Below, in pieces: positions 51,877 to 59,328 of a stretch of 64,000 nt of DNA. Below the pieces are notes generated by a model that made no database searches, was not told the origin of the DNA, and saw nothing but the letters and a program-made list of their open reading frames with translations. The stretch comes from JABDIP01 sp965237625 (GTDB taxonomy: Bacteria > Pseudomonadota > Alphaproteobacteria > DSM-16000 > Inquilinaceae), in assembly GCA_965237625.1 (NCBI GenBank), contig CBDEGD010000029.1, forward strand, positions 1 to 64,000. Direction: 5' to 3'. The position numbers were made by a program, and so were the translations under genes. Every line of letters begins with the position of its first letter. Within the stretch, counting starts at the first letter, position 1.

Positions 51877-53325
51877 ATGACCGATCCATCCTCCCCCTAT
51901 GATCTGATCCTCCGCGACGCGCTGATCGTCGACGGCACCGGCGCGCCCTCCCGAAAAGGCGACTTGGCGATACGCGGCAACCGCATCGTGGCTTTGGGAG
52001 CCGATGTCGACGGCCCCGCCGGGCGGGAACTCGATCTTGCCGGCAAGGCCGTGGCGCCCGGGTTCATCGACGCGCATACCCATGACGACCGCGCGGTGAT
52101 CGAGACGCCGGAGATGCTGCCGAAGATCAGCCAGGGCGTGACCAGCGTGGTGGTCGGTAATTGCGGCATCAGCCTGTCGCCGATTGTGTTGGATGGCGAC
52201 CCGCCGCCGCCGATGAACCTGCTCGGCGACCGCTCGGTGTTCCGCTATCCGCGTTTCGCCGATTACCGGGCGGCGGTGGATGCGGCCCGTCCGGCGATCA
52301 ATGTGGCGGCGCTGATCGGCCATTCATCGCTCAGGATCGGCGTGATGGACGATGTCACCCGGCGGGCGTCGGATGCCGAGATCGTCGAGATGCAATCCTT
52401 ACTGCACGATGCTCTCGCCGCCGGCGCCACCGGCTTCTCCACCGGCTTGTTCTACCCGCCCAACGAAGCCGCCGATATCGACGAGGTGTCGGCCCTGGCC
52501 GGGCTGATGGCGGAGACCGGCGGGATTTACGCCACCCATATGCGCGACGAGAATGTCGGCGTGCTGGACTTCCTGGAGGAGACCTTCCAGACCGCGCGAC
52601 GGGCCAACGTTCCCGTCGTGATCTCCCATCACAAATGCGCCGGGCCGGACAATTGGGGCCGCAGCGTCGAGACACTGGCGGTGATCGAAAAGGCCCGGGC
52701 CGCCCAACCGATCGGGCTGGACGCCTATCCCTATGCCGCCGGGTCCACCGTGCTGCTGCCGCGCTACATGGACGAGCGTGTCCGCATCCGGGTGAGCTGG
52801 TCCAATTCGCATCCGGAGATGGCCGGCCGCGATTTGGCCGACATCGCCGCCCAATGGGGATGTTCGCAGGAACAGGCGGCGGAGCGGCTCGACCCGGCCG
52901 GCGCGGTCTATTTCCAGATGGAGGAGGCCGATGTGCGGCGCATCCTCTCCTATCCGCACACCATGATCGGCTCGGACGGCCTGCCCCACGATACCCACCC
53001 GCATCCGCGCCTATGGGGCACTTTTCCCCGGGTGATCGGCCATTACGGCCGCGAGGAAGGGCTGTTCGCGCTGGAAGAGGCGGTGCGCAAGATGACCGGC
53101 CTGACGGCGGAGAAATTCAACCTCACCGGCCGCGGCGTGCTGGCCGAGGGCGCCTTCGCCGATCTCGTCGTCTTCGATCCCGCCACCATCGCCGACCGCG
53201 CCACCTATGACGAGCCCACCCTGCCCGCCGCCGGCATAGACATGGTGTTCGTCAACGGATGCCTGTCCTATCGGGATGGTGCGTCGACGGGAGATCGGGC
53301 CGGGCGGTTGCTGCGGCGGAGCTGA
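51877..53325 (+). CDS. N-acyl-D-amino-acid deacylase family amidohydrolase
   Basis: 482 aa. A composite beta-domain with VDGTGAPSRKGDLAIRGNRIVALG and PGFIDAHTHDDRAVI, TSVVVGNCGISLSP (Cys ligand), ATGFSTGLFYPPNEAADIDE, YATHMRDE, SHHKCAGPDNWG and MIGSDGLPHDTHPHPRLWGTF identify the D-aminoacylase family. It hydrolyses N-acyl-D-amino acids to free D-amino acids. It follows puuE directly. Confidence 0.92.
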   Translation: MTDPSSPYDLILRDALIVDGTGAPSRKGDLAIRGNRIVALGADVDGPAGRELDLAGKAVAPGFIDAHTHDDRAVIETPEMLPKISQGVTSVVVGNCGISLSPIVLDGDPPPPMNLLGDRSVFRYPRFADYRAAVDAARPAINVAALIGHSSLRIGVMDDVTRRASDAEIVEMQSLLHDALAAGATGFSTGLFYPPNEAADIDEVSALAGLMAETGGIYATHMRDENVGVLDFLEETFQTARRANVPVVISHHKCAGPDNWGRSVETLAVIEKARAAQPIGLDAYPYAAGSTVLLPRYMDERVRIRVSWSNSHPEMAGRDLADIAAQWGCSQEQAAERLDPAGAVYFQMEEADVRRILSYPHTMIGSDGLPHDTHPHPRLWGTFPRVIGHYGREEGLFALEEAVRKMTGLTAEKFNLTGRGVLAEGAFADLVVFDPATIADRATYDEPTLPAAGIDMVFVNGCLSYRDGASTGDRAGRLLRRS

Positions 53326-53335
53326 CCGGCCCCAA

Positions 53336-53372
53336 CCTCTGAGCCTGTCGAAGGACGAGGGCGTCAGGGCTG
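53336..53372. repeat. CTCTGAGCCTGTCGAAGGAC-type intergenic repeat, copy 1
   Basis: CAACCTCTGAGCCTGTCGAA, then GGACGAGGGCGTCAGGGC. The same beginning and end occur at 56389-56440, and a related inverted form at about 54737-54815. All lie in intergenic DNA. Confidence 0.6.
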
Positions 53373-53487
53373 CCATATCGGCCAGTTTCGGATCGCGGAA
53401 CAGTGAGCCGACAGGAGATCGGCCCGGACGGCCAGCCCCGGCACCCTATAACGAACGCCGGTTCCAAATTCTCCCATCTCCTGTTGC

Positions 53488-53520
53488 ATTCCTCGGAATG
53501 TTCTATATATTCCTCGGAAT
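53488..53520. promoter_or_regulatory. Twin palindromic operator ATTCCTCGGAAT
   Basis: Two perfect copies of the 12-bp palindrome (53488-53499, 53509-53520), 21 bp apart start to start (two helical turns), 18 bp before the ATG of the Tat protein. The geometry fits binding of two dimers on one DNA face. A MarR-type regulator at 56469 is the nearest candidate. Confidence 0.6.
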
Positions 53521-53537
53521 ACAACAAGAGGGTGATC

Positions 53538-54707
53538 ATGAATATTTCGCGTCGTAGGTTCATCCGCGCCATTGGCATTGGCGGCGTTGCCTGCGGGACC
53601 ATCGCCGCCGCCGGATACGCGGCGGTATCCGTCGACGGCATGCCGGCTTCGGCCGTCGCGGCCTGGAGCGGCCCGGACTCCGCCGAGACGGACATCCGCG
53701 TCCGCGCCCTCTCCCACGCCATCCTGGCGCCGAATCCGCATAACCGGCAGCCCTGGCTGGTCGATCTGAGCGTTGCGGACGAGATCACCCTGTATTGCGA
53801 CCGTACCCGTCTGCTGCCCCATACCGACCCGTTCGGCCGGCAGATCATGATCGGCCACGGTACCTTCCTGGAACTGCTCGTGATGGCCGCCGCCGGCGAT
53901 GGATACCAGGCCGAGGTGACGCTGTTCCCGGATGGTGATTTCCCCGCAGAGGGGATTGGCGACATGCCGGTCGCCCGTATCCGCCTCTCCCGCGCGCCGT
54001 CGGTTCAGGCCGACCCGCTGCTTGCGCAGATCTTCGAGCGCCGATCCCACAAGGATCCCTACGACACCGAACGCTGGCTTTCAGCCGACCATGCCGGGGC
54101 GCTGGTGGAAGCTTATGACGATCCGGCGATCCCGCTGAATGTGACCACCGATCGGGGCCTGATCGAACGGCTTCGGAGCATCGCCGGCGAAGCATCGCGG
54201 ATCGAGATGGTCACGCCGCGCACCCACAAGGAGAGCATCGACCTGATGCGGATCGGCGCCGCCGAGATCGCCGCCAACCCCGACGGCATCGATCTCCGCG
54301 GACCGATGATCTGGTGGGGCAGCAGGCTCGGCTTCATCTCCCGCGAGGCCATGCTGGACCCGGCCACATCGGCTTTTGAAACCGGCGCGCAGATCATCGG
54401 CGAGCAGAGCGCCACGGCCATGGGCTTCGCCTGGATGACCACCGCCGACAACAGCCGTAAGACCCAGATCGCCACCGGCCGCGCCTATGTCCGGCTCAAT
54501 CTCCAGGCCACCGGATTGGGCGTGGCGATGCAGCCGATGAGCCAAGTCCTGCAGGAATATCCGGAGATGGCGGCGTTGCAATCGGACTTCCACCGGACCG
54601 TCGGCGCCCGGCCGGGCAGGACCGTGCAGATGCTGGTCCGGCTCGGCTACGCGGTGCCGCCGGGGCCGTCGCCCCGTCGCCGGCTGGACGATCTGATCCT
54701 GGCGTAG
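53538..54707 (+). CDS. Tat-exported nitroreductase-family (Acg-type) protein
   Basis: 389 aa from ATG 53538. The twin-arginine signal SRRRFIRAIGIGGVACGTIAAAGY is clear. The body has ILAPNPHNRQPWLVDL (FMN-binding start of Acg-like nitroreductases), DPFGRQIMIGHGTFLELLVM, ERRSHKDPYD, GEQSATAMGFAWM and a C-terminal MLVRLGYAVPPGPSPRRRLDD. An FMN enzyme acting in the periplasm is unusual but known for this family. Likely repressed through the twin palindromes upstream. Confidence 0.85.
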   Translation: MNISRRRFIRAIGIGGVACGTIAAAGYAAVSVDGMPASAVAAWSGPDSAETDIRVRALSHAILAPNPHNRQPWLVDLSVADEITLYCDRTRLLPHTDPFGRQIMIGHGTFLELLVMAAAGDGYQAEVTLFPDGDFPAEGIGDMPVARIRLSRAPSVQADPLLAQIFERRSHKDPYDTERWLSADHAGALVEAYDDPAIPLNVTTDRGLIERLRSIAGEASRIEMVTPRTHKESIDLMRIGAAEIAANPDGIDLRGPMIWWGSRLGFISREAMLDPATSAFETGAQIIGEQSATAMGFAWMTTADNSRKTQIATGRAYVRLNLQATGLGVAMQPMSQVLQEYPEMAALQSDFHRTVGARPGRTVQMLVRLGYAVPPGPSPRRRLDDLILA

Positions 54708-54736
54708 GCATAGGCATGGTTGCTTTGGCCGCAATG

Positions 54737-54815
54737 CTTCGCCCTTCGTCAGGCTCAGGAGGCTCAGCATGAGGTTGTTCTTTTTCGAACAACTCATTCA
54801 GTCGTCCTCATCCTG
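54737..54815. repeat. CTTCGTCAGGCTCAGGAGGC-type repeat with hairpin
   Basis: The inverted form of the 56389 repeat, with a hairpin GTTGTTC-TTTTTC-GAACAAC in its middle, and a T-run in the loop. It lies right before the left end of the IS1182-type element and may also terminate the nitroreductase gene. Confidence 0.55.
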
Positions 54816-54817
54816 AG

Positions 54818-56392
54818 AGCCTGTGAATCTTTTTGCAACATAGGCGATTTTCTGTTGAGCGTGGTCCGGCAAGGTGATTCTGTGTGTACCAGTTGGCTGA
54901 TCATGGGGGCGGCGATGTCGGGTGATGGGTTGTTTGATGATTTGCCGGAGTCGGCAGCTCCGCGTGCCGCCGGGTATGGTGCGCCGCGTCTTCGGGAGCC
55001 GGTGCGCGATCAGATCGAGCTGCGGGTGGTGGACCTGGACGGCGTGATCGGCGCGGACCATCCGGCGCGGGTGATTTGGGCCTATGTGGAGCGGCTCGAG
55101 CTGAGCGCTCTGGAGGCGCCGATCAAGGCGCGCGAGCATCGGCAGGGCCAGGCGCCGGCGAGCCCACGGCTGCTGCTGGCGCTGTGGTTATATGCCACGA
55201 GCGATGGGGTGGGCAGCGCGCGGGCGCTGGCGGGGCTGTGCCAGAGCCATGACGCCTATCGCTGGCTGTGCGGCGGGGTGAGCATGAACCATCATGGTCT
55301 GTCGGACTTTCGCACCGGCCACCCGGCGCTGCTCGAGCGGCTGTTGACGGAGCATGTGGCGACGCTGTCGGCGGCCGGGGTGATCTCCCTCGACGAGGTG
55401 GTGCAGGACGGGGTGGTGCAGGACGGGGTGCGGGTGCGCGCCGCCGCCGGATCGGCTTCGTTCCGCCGCGCCAAGACGCTGGGCCGGGAGCTGACCAAGG
55501 CCAAGCGGATGGTCGCGCGGTTGAAGCGGGAGACGCACGACGACCCAGACGCCAGCAACCGGCGCATCGCCGCGGCGCGTGCACGCGCCGCCAAGGAGCG
55601 CCAGGAGCGGGTCGCGGCGGCTCTGGAGAAGCTGGGCGAGATCGAGGCCGAGCGGGAGCGGCGGACCAAGACCAACAAGGCGGCTGTCGCCAAGCAGGGC
55701 AAACCGCGCGCCTCCACCACCGACCCCGAGGCGCGGGTCATGAAGATGGCCGATGGCGGCTTCCGGCCGGCTTACAACTGCCAGGTCGCCAGCGTCGCCA
55801 ACGGTCAGATCGCCCTTGCGGTCCGGGCGGAAACGGCCGGCTCGGACCGCGGCCTGCTGCGGGTGATGATCGAGCAGCTCGAGCAGCACTACCAGCGCCG
55901 GCCCAAGCGCCACCTGGTCGATGGCGGCTTCAACAAGAACGACGACACCGAATGGGCGGCGGGTGTCGGCGTGACGGTCTACGGCCCGCCGGGCAAGACC
56001 AAGCACAACACCGACCCCTATGCGCCGCGCCGCGATGACGGCCCCGGGGTGGCGGCATGGCGCCGGCGCATGAAGAGCCCGCACGGCAAGGCCGTCTACA
56101 AACGCCGCGCGCCCGGCGAATGCATCAACGCCCGCTTTCGAAACTGGGGGCTCCAGCAATTCGCCGTGCGCGGCCGCGACAAGGCGACCACGATGCTGCA
56201 TTGGTTCGCGCTCGCCAACAATATCCTCGCCGGACATCGGCTGCTGACCGCCCAGCCCGCCTGAACCGAAGTCAACCGGCAATGCCACCGCAACCACAAC
56301 ACCCGAAACCGGACCCAACCGAACATTCCCCACCACAAACTCAGCCGATGCCATTCCAACCGCCATCGCCAAACCGCAAAGATTCACAACCT
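54818..56392 (+). mobile_element. IS1182-family insertion sequence (about 1.58 kb)
   Basis: Imperfect terminal inverted repeats: TGTGAATCTTTTT at the left and, on the other strand, TGTGAATCTTTGC at the right. CTGAG is found directly outside both ends, but the element sits in a repeat that itself contains CTGAG, so the target duplication and the exact ends are uncertain by up to 8 bp. It separates the Tat nitroreductase gene from the MarR gene. Confidence 0.75.
54903..56264 (+). CDS. IS1182-family DDE transposase
   Basis: 453 aa from ATG 54903 (or 54915). The N-terminal domain has RDQIELRVVDLDGVIGADHPARVIW, ARALAGLCQSHDAYRWLCGG and LSDFRTGHPALLERLLT. The first catalytic Asp is near QDGVRVRAAAGSASFRR, the second in RHLVDGGFNKNDD and the Glu in KAVYKRRAPGECINARFRNWGL. 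The first region has an in-frame 15-bp duplication (VVQDGVVQDG) that may damage the active site. Otherwise it is complete. Confidence 0.9.
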   Translation: MGAAMSGDGLFDDLPESAAPRAAGYGAPRLREPVRDQIELRVVDLDGVIGADHPARVIWAYVERLELSALEAPIKAREHRQGQAPASPRLLLALWLYATSDGVGSARALAGLCQSHDAYRWLCGGVSMNHHGLSDFRTGHPALLERLLTEHVATLSAAGVISLDEVVQDGVVQDGVRVRAAAGSASFRRAKTLGRELTKAKRMVARLKRETHDDPDASNRRIAAARARAAKERQERVAAALEKLGEIEAERERRTKTNKAAVAKQGKPRASTTDPEARVMKMADGGFRPAYNCQVASVANGQIALAVRAETAGSDRGLLRVMIEQLEQHYQRRPKRHLVDGGFNKNDDTEWAAGVGVTVYGPPGKTKHNTDPYAPRRDDGPGVAAWRRRMKSPHGKAVYKRRAPGECINARFRNWGLQQFAVRGRDKATTMLHWFALANNILAGHRLLTAQPA

Positions 56393-56440
56393 CTGAGCCT
56401 CCTGAGCCTGACGAAGGGCGAAGGACGAGGGCGTCAGGGC
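56389..56440. repeat. CTCTGAGCCTCCTGAGCCTG-type intergenic repeat, copy 2
   Basis: Runs CAACCTCTGAGCCTCCTGAG through GGACGAGGGCGTCAGGGC and overlaps the right end of the IS1182-type element by a few bases; related to 53336. Confidence 0.6.
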
Positions 56441-56468
56441 GGTCGTCAACGGCAAGCATGAGACTGGA

Positions 56469-56927
56469 ATGGACGGCAAGGTCGACGATTCAACGCGGCT
56501 GCAGGTGCTGAACTTCATCGGCATCGCCAATCAGCTTGCCGTCACCCGCGCCAACCACGCCCTGGCGAGGGGCAATCTGCCCTTCCCGCAATTCGTGATG
56601 CTGAGCCATTTCAGCAAGGACCAGGCTCGGCCGCGCACGGTGACCGGCATCGCTTCCGCCTTCCAGGCGCCGCAGCCGGGCATCACCAAGACCGTGCAGA
56701 AAATGATCCGGCGCGGCTATCTGGAAACCCGGCCCGATCCCGAGGACGGCCGCAGCAAACAATTGTTCATGACCAAGGCCGGTACCGATGCCTTCGCCAC
56801 GGCCAACACCGCGCTCGGCCCGATAGCCCGCAGGGCCTTTGCCGACTGGCCAGACGCCGAAATCCAGACCCTGCTCCGGCTTCTGGGGCGGCTCAAGGAC
56901 TGGCTGGACGACAACCGGGATGACTGA
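56469..56927 (+). CDS. MarR-family transcriptional regulator
   Basis: 152 aa. LPFPQFVMLSHFSKDQARPRTVTGIASAF, then QPGITKTVQKMIRRGYLETRPDPEDGRSKQLFMT form the winged helix with the DxRxK wing. It probably controlled the Tat nitroreductase gene before the insertion; the twin ATTCCTCGGAAT sites are a plausible target (inference). Confidence 0.88.
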   Translation: MDGKVDDSTRLQVLNFIGIANQLAVTRANHALARGNLPFPQFVMLSHFSKDQARPRTVTGIASAFQAPQPGITKTVQKMIRRGYLETRPDPEDGRSKQLFMTKAGTDAFATANTALGPIARRAFADWPDAEIQTLLRLLGRLKDWLDDNRDD

Positions 56928-56952
56928 AGCGGCCGTCCCACCGGCTTTCCGG

Positions 56953-58056
56953 TCAATCGTCGTCTTCCAGGCTCCCATCCAGCCGCTGCCCGACAATACG
57001 GGTCTCGCCCTCCACCTTCTCCAAGCGGATCGGCCGGCGGCCGGTCTCGGCCTCTATGTGGCTGGCAAGGGTCTCGGAATGGGTGATGACCCAAATCTGC
57101 GAACGCTCCGATGCCTGGGCGATTAGGTGCGCCATGGGTGCGATCAGATCAGGATGAATGCTGGTTTCCGGCTCGTTCAGCACCAGGAAGGCCGGCGGCA
57201 ACGGGCTGAGCAGCGCCGCCAGCAGGCACAGATACCGCAGGGTGCCGTCGGATAGTTCCCGAGCCTCGAAGGGCCGGCGAATGCCCGGCATGGCCAGGGC
57301 CACATCGAACCGCCCGCCATGGTCGGCGATCACCAAGCCGGTGTCCGGGAAGGCCGCGCGGAGCGACTCCGTCAAACTATCGGCCTCGCCGAATTCGAGG
57401 ATGGTTTTCAGCGCGGCGGCAAGATCGGCGCCGTCCGAGCCGAGCACCGGGGTCAGGACTCCGACCTGCGGCTGGCGCAGGGGCGAGTCCTTGTCGGTCC
57501 GAAAATGGTGATAGAAGCGCCAGGCGGACAACCGATCACGCAAGGCGGTCAGTTCCGGGTAGCGATGCGGGTCCATGATCTGGGACAGCGCCGATTCCGT
57601 GGCCAAAAGCTCAAGCGGATAGGCGGCGCGCTCGCCCTCCCGGTCGCGCAGCCAAACGCTGGCGTTCTCCCGTTGCAGCATCACGACCGGGCGGCGGTTC
57701 TTCTCGAAGCGGATCCGCTCCTCCTTCACCAGGGGGTCGAGTTCAAATGCGGCGTCGGTGGGACGCGGCAGGCCGCAGGCGAGTTCGTAGTCCCAATCGT
57801 CGAAGGCGACGCCGATTTTCATCCGCACCGCCTCTTTCTTGCGCGGACCGGCCCAGAGCACGGACGGGATGCCGCCCTCCTCCGCCAGGGTCCGCGCCAG
57901 GGCGCCCCGCGCCGCCGCCGCCAGCAGCACCATGGCCCGATAAAGATTGCTCTTGCCGCACCCATTCGGGCCGACGAAGACGTCGAGGCCGGTGACCGGC
58001 ACCCGCAATTGCCGCAGCGATCGGTAGCCGGAAACACGCAATTCGCGGATGGTCAT
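56953..58056 (-). CDS. RecF/OLD-like AAA-type ATPase
   Basis: 367 aa from ATG 58056 (MTIRELRVSGYRSLRQLRVP). Walker A VGPNGCGKSNLY (about residues 29-40), signature-like ELSDGTLRYLCLLAALLSP, Walker B PAFLVLNEPETSIHP and a His-loop WVITHSETLASHIE define an ABC/SMC-type predicted ATPase (COG4637-like). No TOPRIM nuclease is fused. Its 5' end, from the RBS to codon 6, is repeated at 58474-58507, upstream of an Imm27-like gene. Confidence 0.87.
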   Translation of the reverse strand: MTIRELRVSGYRSLRQLRVPVTGLDVFVGPNGCGKSNLYRAMVLLAAAARGALARTLAEEGGIPSVLWAGPRKKEAVRMKIGVAFDDWDYELACGLPRPTDAAFELDPLVKEERIRFEKNRRPVVMLQRENASVWLRDREGERAAYPLELLATESALSQIMDPHRYPELTALRDRLSAWRFYHHFRTDKDSPLRQPQVGVLTPVLGSDGADLAAALKTILEFGEADSLTESLRAAFPDTGLVIADHGGRFDVALAMPGIRRPFEARELSDGTLRYLCLLAALLSPLPPAFLVLNEPETSIHPDLIAPMAHLIAQASERSQIWVITHSETLASHIEAETGRRPIRLEKVEGETRIVGQRLDGSLEDDD

Positions 58057-58074
58057 GGACGGCTCTTCGGGGAA
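58041..58074. repeat. 34-bp direct repeat, left copy (start of the ATPase gene)
   Basis: ATTCGCGGATGGTCATGGAC and the next 14 bp, identical to 58474-58507; contains the ribosome-binding region and start codon of the ATPase on the minus strand. Confidence 0.9.
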
Positions 58075-58141
58075 TGCGTTTTTTGTGCACATCAAGACCT
58101 AGCATGCAGGCGCGAGCCGCCAGAAGGTCATCGACAGAATT

Positions 58142-58423
58142 TTATGAGGTCTCGGAAGAGGACCAATGGGCGGGATCATCGATGTCGAGTTCGCGCAGCA
58201 CCCTAGGCCCACCGCCATGCAAACCGCTATCCGGATAGGTCAGTTCCCAGTAGCAGGCGGTTTCACGGTTCCGATAGAGTATCCGCCAGCCTCCGTCCGC
58301 ACCGGCGATCCTCTCGAGCTTGCCGGCAAGCCAATCATCGATAGTGCCCGCGTCGCCCTCGGCGATGACATCACCGCCGCTATTGACCCAGATATCACGC
58401 AGTACCTTGGATGATGTGGACAT
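58142..58423 (-). CDS. Imm27-like immunity protein
   Basis: 93 aa. WRILYRNRETACYWELTYPDSGLHGGGPRVLREL closely resembles the C-terminal WELTYPQSELHGGGPPxL block of Imm27 family immunity proteins, which protect from polymorphic toxins; the family name is from memory. The N-terminus KVLRDIWVNSGGDVIAEGDA agrees. No toxin is adjacent. It begins 3 nt after the stop of a 20-codon leader (MTIRECGCHLNDLRVRGGYT) that starts from the duplicated ATPase start codon, so translation may be coupled. Confidence 0.75.
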   Translation of the reverse strand: MSTSSKVLRDIWVNSGGDVIAEGDAGTIDDWLAGKLERIAGADGGWRILYRNRETACYWELTYPDSGLHGGGPRVLRELDIDDPAHWSSSETS

Positions 58424-58473
58424 TGGTCAAGTATATCCACCACGAACCCGCAAATCGTTAAGGTGGCAGCCAC

Positions 58474-58507
58474 ATTCGCGGATGGTCATGGACGGCTCTT
58501 CGGGGAA
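58474..58507. repeat. 34-bp direct repeat, right copy
   Basis: A second perfect copy of the ATPase start region, now preceding the Imm27-like gene. The pair bounds a 433-bp unit. Confidence 0.9.
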
Positions 58508-58718
58508 AGGGAAGCAGTCGCGGGGCAAAGCTACCATGCCGTCCCCAATTTCCGGTACGCCCTCCGTTCGGGACCCAGCGCGTGTCTTCAACTCGAATAC
58601 TGACGAGGCCCCGTTGCGGAGCCGAACGGAGAAACAGATATTTAATCTGAGGGGTCGCAGAGTGCCCTCTGTTGTGACGGGTGTTTCTCGACCGTAACGG
58701 CCTTGGGATCGTTAGCTG

Positions 58719-59291
58719 ATGAATGACGGAAATCAGACGACTTCGCGAGATCTCGTCTTCGATATCTCCGGCCACATGATGACCCTTCTGCGTTTCTTGA
58801 TCGCTCTCGGGTTGGTCGAGGCCGTGAACCGGATTTTCGGCCTGGAACAGATCCTGGCAAATGCCGTTGGCCTGTTGACGCCGCTTATCTACACCGCCGC
58901 CTTCATTGTTATAGCTGGCTTCCTCATCACCACTACGGACCGGGTTTTTGAGGACCACTTGGCACAACTGCAGGCATTCATCAGCCGATCTTTGCCAATC
59001 AACAAAACAACACAAGACGGGTATCACAGCATTGCAGGCAAAATAGGGTTGATCGAAGGTGTAAAACGATCCACAAAATTCAGTTTATTCTATACTTTTT
59101 CTATATTCACCGTCGTATTTATTATTTTGCGACTGCATGATGGATTCTCTGTCAAAACTGACGGATTATTTCAGATGTTACTTCATATGATAATTGGAGC
59201 GTTTTCTGTCGTGACTTTGGTACTGATAGCCGGAAGCTTGGTGACAGGCCGATTGACAAGCGGCCGACGGAACACTTCTGAAGGGCCGTGA
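58719..59291 (+). CDS. Hypothetical membrane protein
   Basis: 190 aa with four hydrophobic segments (about residues 20-40, 50-72, 118-138, 150-172: LLRFLIALGLVEAV; IYTAAFIVIAGFLIT; FYTFSIFTVVFIIL; MIIGAFSVVTLVLIAGSLV). The 3' half is AT-rich compared with neighbours (about 59040-59220), a sign of transfer. No family recognised. Confidence 0.6.
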   Translation: MNDGNQTTSRDLVFDISGHMMTLLRFLIALGLVEAVNRIFGLEQILANAVGLLTPLIYTAAFIVIAGFLITTTDRVFEDHLAQLQAFISRSLPINKTTQDGYHSIAGKIGLIEGVKRSTKFSLFYTFSIFTVVFIILRLHDGFSVKTDGLFQMLLHMIIGAFSVVTLVLIAGSLVTGRLTSGRRNTSEGP

Positions 59292-59328
59292 TCCACCGGC
59301 GGCCAACGGTCGAGCCCGCTCAATCCCG

